64,000 nucleotides of DNA from Flaccisagitta enflata (GCA_965153355.1 OZ231127.1:35092001-35156000); one strand, 5' to 3'; shown: positions 30,535-42,511, counted from the stretch's first letter. Numbers and translations are program-made. Notes: a model not told the origin generated them from the letters alone.

Positions 30535-31062
30535 TTTTGGGCAGCGGCCCCAAAGGGCCGATGTCCTGTAGGACACAGGGGTGGACCATTACGTACGTCT
30601 GTCCGTACGTACGTACGTCCCCGAGGCCCCTCTCGGGCCCCAAATTAGCCCTCTCAAGCCCAAAATCAGCCCACTCAGGCAAAAAATCAGTCCTCTGAGG
30701 CCCAAAATTAGCTCCCCCCCTGAGGCCCCTTTCAGGCCCCAAAATAGCCCTCTCAAGCCCAAAATCAGCCAACTCAGGCCAAAAATCAGTCCTCTGAGGT
30801 ACAAAATTAGCGCCCCCCCCGGCCCCTCTCAGGCCCTAAATTAGTCCTCTCAAGCCCAAAATCAGCCCACTCGGCCAAAAATCAGTCGTTTGAGGCCTAA
30901 AATTAGCTCTTCAAGGCCCTTAATCAGCCTTGTCAGGACAGACGTACGTAATGGTTCACCCCTGTGTCCTACAGGACATCGGCCCTTTGGGGCCGCTGCC
31001 CTGCTCTCACACCACTTCTTCAGCTATCACTCCAAGCAGGGCATCGGGTACCGCTGACCATG
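30535..31062. mobile_element. Family C variant (C2) with TACGTACGT arms
   Basis: Starts GGGCAGCGGCCCCAAAGGG, then CGATGTCCTGTAGGACACAG and TACGTACGT. The middle is a GAGGCCCAAAATTAGCCC-type minisatellite; the arms then return inverted (ACGTACGTAATGG, CCTGTGTCCTACAGGACATC, GGGGCCGCTGCCCTGC). It differs from C1 in arm sequence but keeps the terminal GC hairpin. Confidence 0.75.
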
Positions 31063-31448
31063 TGCAATCCTTGGATGACTTGTTCCTCTTCTTCTTTTCT
31101 TTTCTATTGTCTTATCGTTCCTCTCTTTCTCTTTGATTCATACGATCTCCCCCCCCTTTCGTTTCCTTCTCCTCCTCTTTATTCCTTTTTCTTTCTCGTT
31201 CTTATCTCATTTATCATTCAGTTACGGATTAGTTCCATTTAAGATACACCCGCCTTCAACTCTTCTTCCACCCATTCGCTTTAAGGCTTTTTTTGTCCTT
31301 GGTTCTTCAGATGCTCGTTCTTAATTGTCTGTGGTATTCCTTCGTCGGCTTTCAGTGACAAATTCCCACTGGAAAAAACATTTGTCACTATTGTCCTCTT
31401 TCCTCCTTATACCCAATGATTTTCGTTTCAGTTATCATTTCAAATTAT
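31063..31448. other. Pyrimidine-rich unassigned sequence
   Basis: C/T-rich with no repeat unit or coding motif recognised. Confidence 0.3.
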
Positions 31449-32258
31449 CAGTGGCGTGCTACGCAACACCACGCTTTGTGCGTCCGTCGGTTGGTCGGCT
31501 GATTAGTCAGTTAGTCCATCATATATTACTTTTTGGGCAACGGCCCCGAAGGGGTCGATGACCTATGCTTTCACACATATGGGGAATTTTCTCCCCCTCC
31601 TTCTTCTTCTCCTTCTTCGTACCTCCCCTCAAATCCCAGTCTCGAGCCCCAAATCCCAGTCTTGAGGCCCAAATCCCAGTCTTGAGGCCCAAATCCAAGC
31701 CTCCAGGCCCAAAACCTAGCCTCCAGGCCCAAATTCTAGCCTGTAGGCCCAGATTCTAGCCTTGAGGCCAAAATCTCAGCTTCAAGGTCCAAATCCCAGC
31801 CAAGAGGCCCAGCCCCTAGCCTCGAGGCCCAAATCTCAGCCTCCAGGCTAGGATTTGGGCCTGGAGGCTAGGATTTAGGCCTGGAGGCTGGGATTTGGGC
31901 CTCGAGACTGGGATTTGGGCCTCAAGACTGGGATTTGGGGCTCGAGACTGGGATTTGAGGGGGGGTGGACGGAGGAGGAGAAGAAGAAGGAGGAGGAGAA
32001 AATTCCCCATATGTGTGAAAGCATAGGTCATCGACCCCTTCGGGGCCGCTGCCCTGCTCCCCCCTCAACTTTAACCACAACCTACTTAGGCAGGGCACGG
32101 GTACCGCTGACCACCTAACGCTTTTGCGACTATTTCATGTTTTTGTGGTCTTTGGTCTCAGTGATCCAGCCCAAATGCTCTTGTGACTTCAAATGATGCT
32201 TCTACCCACCCACATGCGACAGGGATTGTCGTCTTTCTGGCATTGTTTCATTCGAAAG
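31449..32258 (-). mobile_element. Family A copy (A9) split by family C
   Basis: 31449-31530 carries the A stem-loop region (GGCGTGCTACGCAACACC) and tetranucleotide array up to TATTACTTTT. The A sequence resumes at about 32136 with TTTTTGTGGTCTTTGG, CCAGCCCAAATG, CACCCACATGCGACAGGG and ends GCATTGTTTC. The interruption is exactly one C element. Confidence 0.75.
31531..32135 (-). mobile_element. Family C copy (C3), nested in A9
   Basis: Starts TGGGCAACGGCCCCGAAGGG, has CCCAAATCCCAGTCTCGAGG repeats that switch orientation near 31850, returns through CATAGGTCATCGACCCC and GGGGCCGCTGCCCTGC, and ends CCTAACGCTTTTGCGACTATTT. It sits at the same place in A (after TTACTTTT) as C6 sits in A23. Confidence 0.8.
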
Positions 32259-32338
32259 ATGCTGAAAAAATTGAAAAGTTTGAATGGGCAAGTCGTAGTG
32301 CTCTTGATATGGATGCATCCAGATTTCTAACTCACTGT

Positions 32339-32412
32339 TTTAGTCGCATTCGCATAACTGCCCCTGTCCACCCGCAAGTAACTAATTATTTGCCGTGTAT
32401 CCAGCCTTGTTA
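32339..32412 (-). mobile_element. Internally deleted family A copy
   Basis: TTTAGTCGCATTCGC joins directly to ACTGCCCCTGTCCACCCGCA and GCCGTGTATCCAGCCTTGTT; the array and centre are missing. Confidence 0.65.
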
Positions 32413-32940
32413 AATCAAATGTCGGTTGGGCTGTACGTCTCTCCGTTCCTTCATTAAGCTTCATCATCTAAAGTTCTTTTCATGCAATCATGAGCGGTTT
32501 TATGATTCTATTTATATAATCATTACATTTTGGTCCCAGCTGAATGACACTGCTCTTCACAACACTGACACCCTCTACGGCTCTACCCACACATTGGCGA
32601 CCGTGGCAGTCGTCTATCCACCCTGCTTTGAATTTTTCTCCTTTCCCATCAATTTCTAATTAAACGCCTGCTCCTTTAAAAGCTTTTGTTGTCACTGAAT
32701 CTCTGCTTCATTTGAATACAATAAAACGAGTTTTAAGTTCCACTGCCACCTGAACTTCAGGCTGAAGCATTGTTGTAGGAATAATTTATTCAACAAACTA
32801 ATCAAACTCACTCACTTCATCTTCCCACATCATGTATAATGTATCTTCTTCCAAGTGTTTTCCAGCGAGTTATCATGTATCCATGTTTTCTTATTCATTG
32901 TCTTAATTGTACGAGCCTCTTGCTTCACACTAGCCATTTT
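32413..32940. other. No recognisable feature
   Basis: AT-leaning sequence with short random frames only. Confidence 0.3.
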
Positions 32941-33480
32941 GGACCATTCTGATCCTCTTGCCCCGCCTCATTCTCTTCTTCTCCTACGCTTTTCTCCTCA
33001 GTTAACAGTTCCCCGTCCTCAAATCTCTCTTTTCCACCTCCCTCTTTCTTTTCTCATCCCCATTCCTAACTCATTTTTCTCTCCCCCTCTATTCCACCTC
33101 TCTTCAGCTTTTCTTTCTCTCCTCTCCCCATCTTCTCTCTTCTCCCCAATTCCATGCTCTCCCTACCCACTCAACGTCACTTCACATTCTCTCTTCCCTC
33201 TCCTCACTTATACCTTCCCCTAACTTCTCCTCATCTTTCTCTCTAACCTCCCCCTCCCCTCAACCACCTTTCTCCCTTTCCCCTCCCTATACTCCTCATT
33301 CTCTTTTGCCCCTCCTCACTTCCACCTGCCCCTTACTTTTCTTCCTCCATCCCCCTCCCCATAATTCCTCTTTCTTTCACTCCCCTCCTCTCTACCACCT
33401 CTCTCCAAGTTCTTTCCCACCTTCCTCCCTCCCCAGGACTCCTATTCCTCTGTATTGCGATACCAAACTATTTCCGCCAA
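32941..33480. repeat. Long degenerate polypyrimidine (CCT/CTT) tract
   Basis: About 0.5 kb in which the plus strand is overwhelmingly C and T with no fixed unit. Open frames here (Pro/Ser/Phe/Leu) follow from composition. Confidence 0.75.
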
Positions 33481-33599
33481 CAGTCCTTCTCTTTTTCCGC
33501 CTTTGCCAGTTTTTGTTTGACGAGAAACCGAGGCAAATGTGACTCCGCATAAACCGGCCTAATAAGTGATAGATTCGATTTTTTTCTCCTTTGCCTTCT

Positions 33600-33626
33600 C
33601 CCTCTTTCTATCTTTCTTTCCTTCTG

Positions 33627-33704
<78 letters not shown>

Positions 33705-33720
33705 ACTTTCTTTCTTTTTT

Positions 33721-33787
<67 letters not shown>

Positions 33788-33798
33788 CTCTTTCTCAT
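33600..33798. repeat. (TTTC)n microsatellite
   Basis: About 45 TTTC units with two interruptions. Confidence 0.97.
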
Positions 33799-33940
33799 CT
33801 TCATTTCTAAGAAATCTCTGCCTCTAGTTAGGGTCTGTCGATGGCCTTTGGCATTGCCCTCCTTTTCTTCAATAACAAAAGTATGCACTTTGTTCTATTC
33901 GCACGCTGATTTGGTTCACTTCTCGCCCTGAGTCATATTA

Positions 33941-34617
33941 CTACCTAGGAAAAAAGTCTTCGTTTACTTGGGGAAAAAATTATTTTATTCATTTGATGTC
34001 AAGAAATTGAAGGATTTCTTTTATTCATGATTTGATCTGACATCCTACCTAGGGTAGGACCGCATCCATTTGGCATCTAGTTGCTGTTTACAGAGCTTTA
34101 ACTATTCTAAGAGGACTTATCACGTGAACATTTGTGCAAATTTTTTTCCGCCACTTGATTTATATCACTCACCCGTTCTTTTCCCAATGCTTTATAATGG
34201 GCAATAGGTTTTGATCTGAAGTGATATCCGGAATTTGTGTGTCAATCTTTTGTCATTGTATGAAAAATCCATGATGATAAGCTTAATCTACAAAGACAAT
34301 ACTTCACACCGTATGTTGACGATCGCGCTCACAAATATTGAATCAACTCAATTTTTTTCGCCGTTTCCAGAAAAGGGATGACATCTTCAAATTGCTCTCA
34401 TTTCTAAACGGATTGAGTCACAGAAACGGGATAGGTCCCAAATGATAGGTCCCAAATGATAGGTCTTTCGTAGTAGTTTCTGAGTTTCACAAATTTTCTC
34501 TACCTATTCCTAACAGAAGTATAGTTATCACCAGGGCCGTATAGCAAGGGGCCGCCAGGGCCGCCATGGTGGCCCCTTGTTGGGATACACATGAACGAAA
34601 AGTTTTTTCCTAGGTAG
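33941..34617. mobile_element. MITE family M (TA target site)
   Basis: Inverted termini CTACCTAGGAAAAAAGTCTT (left) and CTACCTAGGAAAAAACTTTT (right, other strand), with TA flanks at 33939-33940 and 34618-34619. The interior has a GC hairpin around GGGGCCGCCAGGGCCGCC near 34548. No ORF. Tc1/mariner-type by target site. Confidence 0.85.
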
Positions 34618-34772
34618 TAAGTTTTGATACTGTTCTCATGAACCAAACCATATCGTTCCCAATAACTGAAGAATTACCTCATGGATCAATAGTTGGTTCC
34701 ACTATATAAGCAAACTAAACGATGACAAAATACTCGATTCTTTTTTGTCATCTCCATCATATCATTTTTTAA

Positions 34773-35082
34773 ATCGCGTGGACGCATTGTCTGTCTGTCG
34801 GTCAGTCAGTCCGTTGGTCCGTCAGTTTGTCGGTCGGTCGAATGGTCGGTCACGCTTTGCTTGATTGGGCTTTTTTTTGTCTCCGCACGCAGTTTTTTAG
34901 TCGCGTGCACGCGACTATAACCCGCTATGTCCGTCGGTCGGTCACATTTTGTTTTTGTTTTTTTTCGGCATTTACGGGCGTTTTGCATTACTGCTCCTGC
35001 CCAAATGCTTGGTGAGCCTTTTTTATTACTGCCCCTGCCCACACGTACGCCACTTAGGTAGCCGTGTATAAGGCCTAATTTT
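34773..35082 (-). mobile_element. Nested family A copies (A10)
   Basis: An outer A fragment (34773-34885: array GGTCGGTCG, end GCACGC) contains or abuts a fuller copy at 34889-35082 with stem-loop AGTCGCGTGCACGCGACT, GTCGGTCGGTCAC, ACTGCTCCTGCCCAAATGC and a decayed CCTAATTTT end. Confidence 0.75.
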
Positions 35083-35145
35083 CATCACTATCCCTGCCCA
35101 TGAAACAAATGGCTTCTGCATCACTAACCCTGCCCACCAGCACCT

Positions 35146-36025
35146 CTTTCCCGCTTTTTCCTGAAGTGATCTCTCCAAACCAAGTCCAAATCTTTTCGTT
35201 TTTGATTGAATTCAGTTTGCCGTAAATCAACATCAAAGTGCCAGATTGAAAATGTGATGAAAGAAAAAACTTTCTCGATTTTCCACGAGACCCTGAACCT
35301 GTCACATTTTTCCTTCTGCCTCATCCTAAGCTCCTTCTCTTTTATTCAGGATTATCCTTTTGCTGAACGGCTCAATATGATAGATAGTAAAACCATCGGT
35401 AGGTTTGTCGGTTGGTTTGCCAGTATGTTGGTAACACTTTTTTGATGATGTCTAGAAATTGAACGAAAAAGCGATTTCTGAGCCATACTCCCAACGCCCA
35501 CCATAATACTGCTTCTGCCCATCTAGATGACAGTCCCTGCCTACCCGCATTCCTTCCCCCTGCCAACTCGCAAGCCACTACTCAGCGCATATTGTCCAAT
35601 AAATGTCCATGACTGACGGTTTGCTTCATAATTCATAGTTTATGAATTCATACATATTCAAACCGTTTCATAATCAAGGCGAACATGCAAGGAGCACAAT
35701 TGCAGTCTACTGTCGCATGACAGGGTCTGCTATCGAGAGGCTTTTTTTTTTTTGTTCTGTTTTTCTTTTCCGTCTTTTTTGTCCTCGGCACCTGAGGACC
35801 TAAAAAGCCCGGCGGAGCAAAGTGGTATCGGCGGACAGGCAAATCGGTTTGACTGTCCGTGATACTGATAGCCACTTGTAGACTGTAGAGTCACTGAAAA
35901 CCGACTAAAAATTGCGCATGAGATGATCATCTTCGGGTGACATTTGGTAGTCTCAATTCCAGAAACTTTGAAAACTCCCCTCATTTCAATTTTTCCCATT
36001 TCGTTGATGATGACTTTCAACGAGG
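35146..36025. other. Mostly unassigned; decayed A-like patch
   Basis: 35385-35575 has a GGTTGGTTTG array and CTGCTTCTGCCCATCT / CTGCCTACCCGCA motifs of a very degraded family A copy. The rest is unrecognised. Confidence 0.4.
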
Positions 36026-36183
36026 AACAAGGCCAAATACCCCAGTCGCGTGCGGGTGGGCAGGGGCCGAATTTTGGTCGCAAAATCATAAAAATGTAAA
36101 AAGTGATGGACGGACCCATGGATGGGCACCCCGACGGACGGACAATGTGGGTTGTAGAGTCGCGTAGCTTGCGACAGAAAAAA
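36026..36183 (+). mobile_element. HINE-like family A copy (A11)
   Basis: AACAAGGCCAAATACCCCAG, TCGCGTGCGGGTGGGCAGGG, GACGGACC array, stem-loop AGTCGCGTAGCTTGCGAC then AAAAAAA. Confidence 0.85.
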
Positions 36184-36278
36184 AGATGATTTCGTTTCAT
36201 CTCGGAGAAAAATCTTCAATCATGATTTTTGTCAGACTTTTGTTTTCTATTACATATCAGCACCACGGAATTTTAAAT

Positions 36279-36494
36279 AAGCCCAAGACAGGGCAAAAGT
36301 CGCGGACGGGTGGGCAGGGACAGTACAACAGTACTAAAAAACCAATACAGTAGTTCACACTTAAATATCTTACAAAGACCCATAACTCTAAAAAAAGACA
36401 AGAAAAGGCTATATTTCAGAATTGTGACAACCCATCGAAGGACCGAGAGACCGACAGACCAACAGCAAGGTGTTCAGTCGCGTGTTCGAAACTA
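36279..36494 (+). mobile_element. Family A variant copy (A12)
   Basis: AGTCGCGGACGGGTGGGCAG near the left and, after GACCGACAGACC, GCAAGGTGTTCAGTCGCGTG near the right; the stem-loop 3' arm is decayed. Confidence 0.6.
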
Positions 36495-36715
36495 AGAAGC
36501 CATGCTTTCAAGTAATTTTATATGCATTGTATGTGTTTGTCGTTTCACATATTTCGCAACATGAGGATTGCATACATGCATGCACTCATACAGTCATGTC
36601 AGTAGGCCTTTTTCCGATGTTGTCATTCTATTTCTCAAGCAAATTGTGTCAAACAATCTTCTTTCATAATCCCTCATTTATCATAAACTCATATAAAAAG
36701 TGAATCCAACGACTC

Positions 36716-36814
36716 TTTTTAGTCGCGTGCACGCGACTCTATAACCCACTCTGTCCGTCTGTCCGTCGGTCCGTCTGTCGGTCACACTTAGGGGTCACGC
36801 TTAGCTTTTTTCGC

Positions 36815-36815
<1 letters not shown>
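36716..36815 (-). mobile_element. Family A 3' end (A13) abutting a CT microsatellite
   Basis: Perfect stem-loop AGTCGCGTGCACGCGACT and GTCC array, cut off where (CT)n begins at 36817. Confidence 0.8.

Positions 36816-36816
<1 letters not shown>

Positions 36817-36872
<56 letters not shown>
36817..36872. repeat. (CT)n microsatellite
   Basis: Perfect CT run of about 28 units. Confidence 0.95.
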
Positions 36873-36877
<5 letters not shown>

Positions 36878-38617
36878 TCTCTATCTGACTGACCATCTCT
36901 TCCTGCTTCATTATGTCTATCACTCTCTTTCCCCGTTTGTCCGCCACCGTTTGACCCTCTATCTTTCTTTCTCTCAATCTCTGTCTATTGTATCTAGATC
37001 TGGTGTATCTTCTAAAAAAAATTTGCCCCAAGGAGACACAGGCATCCCTTGCATCTTTGCATGTGTATGCATACTTTAACAAGTTTATTTAAAAGCTACA
37101 ATAGGCTGCCAATGCTCAACCTCACTTAATCAGTGGAAAAGTGGTCAATTGGTAAACTAAGAGTAAAGTTTAGTAGCGCTGCTATAGTTTTTTGTCCTTA
37201 TTTCAACCCGGCTTGAGGGCTGACAATTTACCATCACTTATCTTATCTTCAATCCGATCCCGCAAATCTGTAATCACCTTTTTTTCATGATGGCAACTTC
37301 AGGTTGAAGAATCCAATCTCTTTAAAGAGCAAAAAAGATTCCTCGGCCAGGAGAGAAAAAAAAACGCCTTCTCTTTTCTTAATCCATTTTTAATCAGTAA
37401 AGCTCAGTAACAGAAAATATTTGGAAACTTTTAGTTTGAGTTTATTTTTCTTTTTGCAGAACATTCATCATTTTTTCCTGACTTTCCAAGTTAAGTGGTT
37501 CTGTAAAGTCCGACTGACTTAAGATATGTCTTCCAGTCTTAATAACTCAAGGCTGAGGGCGCATAAAACTCTAAATTGAACAATTGAAGGGACAGTCTTG
37601 TGTGGTTTTGTCGCGTTCAAATATCAGGATCTTTTAAAAGTATGTAGAATAAGAACATAGAATGTACTAAAATAACCATTTCTAGACGCTCTTTCTTCTT
37701 CTCTCTGATGCATGAGGTTATATGTGTCGATCTAGTTCACTCGTAGCTGACGCTTCTTTTGTTCGGCTTATTACGTCTTGAATATTGGTCGTGCACACAC
37801 TTTTTTTTCCTCACTTGAAAAAGAAATTTTTCGAGCGTGAAATTGAAGGAAAAGTTAAATGTCTTTCTCTTTCTTCCATTTCCTCCCTTACTTTTTTTTT
37901 TCTTTCTTACTTTTGTTCTGCTTTTCGGATGCGGCCCCAAATCTCTAGCAAAGTAAAATGTGTTAGACTGAGCTGATATTTTGTGGCATTTAGTAAGAAA
38001 AAAAGATATAAAGAGTCTATGGCCATCGGTATGTCCATGTGGAGGTCGCCTGTATCGTTACATAAGGTCTTACAGTTTCCATTTCAGGTCGTTTTTAAAG
38101 GCTGTCGATTCAATGATACGAAGCACGCATCGACCATTCAATCGTCCGCCTGCCTTGTTTTCACTCTTCCTTCACTCGAGTTTAAAAGAGAGAGCTGTTT
38201 GTTTTGATTCGCTTTCACGCCATCTAGCATGAGTGGTATGAATCTGTCTCGAACGTCACCGCCACTAATTGAATTTCCTTTCAAGAGCACCGCGACAATG
38301 TCTAAGCCCCCTGCACGCAGCCTTTGGCGCCGAGACTCCCACAACACTCATGGAAGCCCCCTAAAGCTGTCTCGCCACCTTTCATAATCATATGCCACAA
38401 AATTTCTCGTTTGACAAAAAGGCTTAAAAAATTGAACCTCATAAGCTAGTTACACCATCTCCATGGTCTCAGCATTGGCTTATGTTTCTAAACTACCTCA
38501 TACGCACCTAAAGTGGGTTGCCATCACCGATACGAATGTTTTACAGTAATCGATAATCGTATCTCGCCTCCTAAATTGAGGGGATTATGTCTCGTCATGA
38601 AAGCAAAAGCGTTCATT
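36873..38617. other. 1.7 kb with no secure feature
   Basis: A GC-richer patch at 38190-38390 gives a 52-codon plus-strand frame (MSGMNLSRTSPPLIEFPFKS at its start) and overlapping minus frames; neither has splice or family support strong enough to call. The rest is AT-rich. Confidence 0.3.
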
Positions 38618-38869
38618 CTTTTTAATCGCGTGCTCTGTCCCTCGGTCGGTCGGTCGGTCGGTCCGTCCGTCGGTCACACTTAGCTTTGCTTAGCTTTTTT
38701 GTTGTTTTACGTCATCTTAAGTCATTTTAAGTTATTTCAAGACAATTTACATTCCGTCTTTTAGTCTTTTGGTTTTTTAGTCTTTTAGTCTTTTAGTCTT
38801 TTAATCTTTTAGTCTTTTGGCTATATGGTCTCAACAACCGCACGCGACCTTAAGGTGTTGGCCTTGTTT
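38618..38869 (-). mobile_element. Family A' copy (A14) with GTCATTTT/GTCTTTTA array
   Basis: Starts TTTAATCGCGTGC, perfect GGTC array, then AAGTCATTTT and TTAGTCTTT repeats, then CCGCACGCGACCTTAAGGTG and GCCTTGTTT. Confidence 0.8.
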
Positions 38870-38930
38870 ACTACTTTCTGCCTCTTTTGATTTCAGTATG
38901 TCACAGGACAGGAGTTCATAACGCGCTTGA

Positions 38931-39147
38931 TTTTTTAGGTCGCGTGCTACGCGACTCTACACCCCGCTACGTCGGTCCGTTGGTCGGTCGGTCGGTCCGT
39001 TGGTCGGTCGAGCCGTCTTTTTACTTTTTCGGCGTTTTTGAGCTTTTTGAGCGTGCGGCGCCTGTCCAGATGCCCTAGTGACCTTCTCTAGCACTGCTCC
39101 TGCCCATCCGCAAACGCCTACGGTAGCCGTGTATCCGGCCTTGTTAT
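38931..39147 (-). mobile_element. HINE-like family A copy (A15)
   Basis: Stem-loop GGTCGCGTGCTACGCGACT, GGTC/GGTCCGTT array, ACTGCTCCTGCCCATCCGCA, GGTAGCCGTGTATCCGGCC, TTGTT. Confidence 0.88.
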
Positions 39148-39499
39148 TTCAAGTGCAAGTGTCGAGTTAAACTCGTGATGCATATCAGCCCGTTATGACG
39201 TCAAACTGCTTTCGCCGATTCTGTCACCGTGCACTTCAGCCTCCACTGGTGCAGCGCAGCAACCGGCTCGCTTCCTTGTCGCTTCAAGTGTTCACCATGC
39301 CAAAGAGTCAGAGAGAGAGAAAAGTTATCAACCGCGCGCCATATTAAATTCATTCATTTGTCATTTCTATGTTGACGTTCACCAACGCTTCCATTCAATA
39401 TACGTACGTCCTTCCTCTCAATACTTGCGTGTGCGGACTTCAAACTCTCAACATAGGAGATTGTTCCCGTGGCATCCATGGGTAACCTTTCCCGGTTTT

Positions 39500-39500
<1 letters not shown>
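39148..39500 (-). other. Weak exon-like patch upstream of CT/GT repeat
   Basis: On the minus strand ATG near 39502 begins MKNRERLPMDATGTISYVES and stays open ~32 codons to KD|GTACGT. Composition is coding-like, but there is no upstream pyrimidine tract or family match. Confidence 0.2.
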
Positions 39501-39501
<1 letters not shown>

Positions 39502-39556
<55 letters not shown>

Positions 39557-39580
39557 TGTGCGTGTGTGTGTGTCTGTGTG
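39502..39580. repeat. (CT)n-(GT)n microsatellite
   Basis: CT run of about 18 units passing into a GT run. Confidence 0.95.
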
Positions 39581-39737
39581 TGGAGGGGATGATTTCTCCC
39601 AAAACCCTTGAACACGACTTACCCTACCCTTTCTTGCTTCCCTTGTGCGTGACGTTAGGCCTTTAACGTAAAAATAATCACCGCATTAAAAGGATAAATA
39701 ACTGCCGATGCCGTAGGCGCATTGGTTCCTCTCGCAA

Positions 39738-39912
39738 TGACGAAGAAGAAGAAGAAGATGAAGATGAAGAAGAAGAAGAAGAAGAAGAAGATGAAGATGA
39801 TGAAGAAGAAGAAGAAGAAGAAGAAGAAGAAGAAGAAGAAGAAGAAGAAGAAGAAGAAGAAGAAGAAGAAGAAGAAGAACAAGAAGAAGCAGAAGAAGAA
39901 GAAGAAGAAGAA
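39738..39912. repeat. (GAA)n microsatellite
   Basis: GAA run with GAT interruptions, the purine-strand counterpart of the TTC tract at 4071. Confidence 0.97.
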
Positions 39913-39949
39913 GAAAAAAAAAAAGAACGGAGATGAAAAAGAAGAAGAA

Positions 39950-40113
39950 AAACAACAAAGAAGAAGGAAAAAAGAAAAAGAAAGCGAAAAAGAAAAAGTA
40001 AAAGAAAAAGTAAAAGAAAAAGAAAAAGAAAAAGAAAAAGAAAAAGTAAAAGTAAAAGTAAAAGTAAAAGTAAAAGTAAAAGAAAAAGAAAAAGAAAAAG
40101 AAAAAGAAAAAGA
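39950..40113. repeat. (GTAAAA/GAAAAA)n microsatellite
   Basis: Hexanucleotide array directly abutting the left end of family C copy C4. Confidence 0.9.
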
Positions 40114-40816
40114 ATAGTCGCAAAAGAGATAGATGGTCAGCGGTACCCGTTGCCCCTATGTGAATGTATGAGGGTATGAGGTGGTGAGAGGGGCAGCGGC
40201 CCCGAAGGAGCCGATGACCTATGCTGTTTTTATTTGAGCCTGGAGGCTGGAATTGGGGCGTTGAAGCTGGGATTTGAGCTAAGAGGCGGGGATTTTAGCC
40301 TTGTGGCTGAGATTTGAGCCTTGAGACTGGGATTTGAGCCTCAAGGTTGGGGTTTGAGCCTGGAGGCTAAGATTTGTGCCTCAAGACTTGGATTTGAGCC
40401 TCGAGGCTGTGATTTGGGCCTTGAGGCTGTGATTTGGGCCTTGAGGCTGGGATTTGGGCCTTGAGGCTGGGATTTAGGCCTTGAGGCTGGGATTTGGGCC
40501 TTGAGGCTGTGATTTGGGCCTTGAGGCTGAGATTTGGGCCTTGAGGCTGGGATTTGGGCCTTGAGGCTGGGATTTGGGCCTCAAGGCTGGGATTTAGGCC
40601 TCAATGCTGGGATTTGGGCCTGGAGGCTGGGATTTGGGCCTGGAGGCTGGGATTTGGGCCTCGAGGCTTGGATTTGAGCTTCAAGGCTGAGATTTGGGCC
40701 ATAAGGCTGAAAGCGGGGGGGGGGGGACGGAGAAGGAGGAGAAGAAGGAGAAGGAGGAGGAGAAATTTCCCCTGTGTGAAAGCATAGGTCATCGACCCCT
40801 TCGGGGCCGCTGCCCA
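40113..40816 (+). mobile_element. Family C copy (C4) with ~20-bp minisatellite
   Basis: Left end AATAGTCGCAAAAG, GATGGTCAGCGGTACCCG, arm GGGCAGCGGCCCCGAAGG, about 22 units of GGGATTTGGGCCTTGAGGCT, then GGAGAAATTTCCCC, GTGTGAAAGCATAGGTCATC and the terminal hairpin GACCCCTTCGGGGCC followed by GCTGCCCAAAAA. Confidence 0.85.
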
Positions 40817-40831
40817 AAAAGAAAAAGAAAA

Positions 40832-40959
40832 AAACAAGGCCAAGTAGGCCAATAAGGTGCGCCGTGTGGATCGTGGAACGTAAGCGTTACCGACCAACAG
40901 ACCGACCAACAGACCAACGGACAAAGCCAGTTACAAAGGTGCGTTGGCGCACCTAAAAA
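40832..40959 (+). mobile_element. HINE-like family B copy (B4), intact
   Basis: AACAAGGCCAAGTAGGCC, AAGGTGCGCCGTGTGG, GACC/AACAGACC array, stem-loop AGGTGCGTTGGCGCACCT then AAAAA. The best-preserved B copy; it sits 15 bp after C4. Confidence 0.9.
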
Positions 40960-42345
40960 GGGAAAAGTAGATGATAATGAAAAGAGGGAAGAAAAATTTA
41001 AAGAAAAGGAGGAAAGGTTGAAGTTGAACAAAAGAATTTTAATGGGGGCATTACAGTCGTGAAGGTGGTTAAAAAGTCGCAAATCAGGTGTACGTGTTGA
41101 CAGGAAACAATCAAGGCCACCGTTACCGTATGCATGGAGAGCTTGCCTTCACGTCACCATCGCTTTGCTACGCACCACCCCTCGTTGATTATTATCCACC
41201 TGACGCACTGACAATTTTATCGTCATTATCGACAAACTGAGAATTGGCTGATTATCTTTAAATAAGTCTTTTAACTTGCTCAGTAAGGAGAAGATTTAAC
41301 CCTAATTTCTCAGAGATCTAAAGAGTTGTTTTTATTTCACAAGGCAACTAAAAAAAAACTATCCATCTCTATTTTGGGATTAACTGTCCTGTGCGCGCGC
41401 CTCAACAAGCCTCTAACTCTCGTCAGTGCCGACATCAATTTTTTTTATTAATTACCTTCCCCACCTTCGCTTACACGCAATCGCCACTTACACCGCAGCT
41501 TCGTCACCAAATGTTCGCCATCAGTATTCTAGTCTCATGACGGCAGCAAATCTTCCACTTACCAGCTAATCCATCTCAGCTATCTCTGGCTTGTATTAAG
41601 TACTCTAGTTTCATAGATACTTCCAATCGCCTACCCCGGCCCTGACTACAACACCACCAATGCCACTGATGAGTTGGACAACATTACTTTACAATCAAAA
41701 TCAAGAATAAGGACAAGAGCCTTTGGAGCTCTTAATGGTTTTTGATCTGGACCCTTCACAGCTATCCCTAGAATTACCAAAAATTCCCCTCAAATCTTAA
41801 CAGATACAATCCACTCTAAGTCAACCCCTCATCCCTCTTGCTCGCCGTTGGTATCTTGGCCACTTAACTCCATGAATTCTTCCTCTCTTCTTCACCACCC
41901 CTGGGCTCTGCCAATTCCACTCTAACTCCACTATCCCATGCTGGTTTCATCAACGCCATATAAGCCGGCATATGGCGGCATCAATACCACCTCTGCCTTT
42001 TCCCACCCCTGGGCCCTGCCTAGTGCCTACGCCACCGCCAATCCCACTTCCGTTATCCCACGTTTGCCATTATTTTCCGCGTATTCTCGGCAGAAAGATG
42101 ACGGCTGTCATCACAAATCCTCACCAATAGGAAAAAAGAACTCTTTTGAAAAAAAGCGCGTGCCTGCGACGATTTTCTAGAATCGAGCGGACGATTTTTA
42201 TAGAATTCGATGAAGATTATTATAGAGCCGAAGCTTCGCCAGCTAAGGTTCGCGAGTCTAAAGCGATTACAGCATTTTTAAGTTTAAGTCAGCAATTAAC
42301 TTTTCTAGCAATTTCCAATTCCTTGTATTCGCATAAACCTAACTA
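40960..42345. other. 1.4 kb without a secure feature
   Basis: A plus-strand frame at 41938-42180 is Ser/Thr/Pro-rich with a repeated HPWALP motif (near 41890 and 42005), a weak internal duplication. No splice or domain support. Confidence 0.3.
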
Positions 42346-42511
42346 CAGTTGAACCCCGCAATAATGGGTTTCAACGGACTAATAGATTTTCCTGTTAGAG
42401 GCAGATTTCTGTTATTGCCAACGTGAGGAATGAAAAAAAATATCCAGCGTTTATTTTCCATTATGAGCGGATTTCCGTTGCTCTTGGATCCAGTATAGCG
42501 GAGTGTAACTG
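42346..42511. mobile_element. Pogo-like MITE, 166 bp
   Basis: Inverted termini CAGTTGAACCCCGCAATAAT (left) and CAGTTACACTCCGCTATACT (right, other strand); related to the 54403-55576 element. TA is present at the left flank, TT at the right. Confidence 0.65.

Noticed and set aside
32855-33542. Pro/Ser/Phe/Leu-rich plus-strand ORFs
   Set aside because: They reflect the degenerate polypyrimidine tract, with no splice sites or domains.
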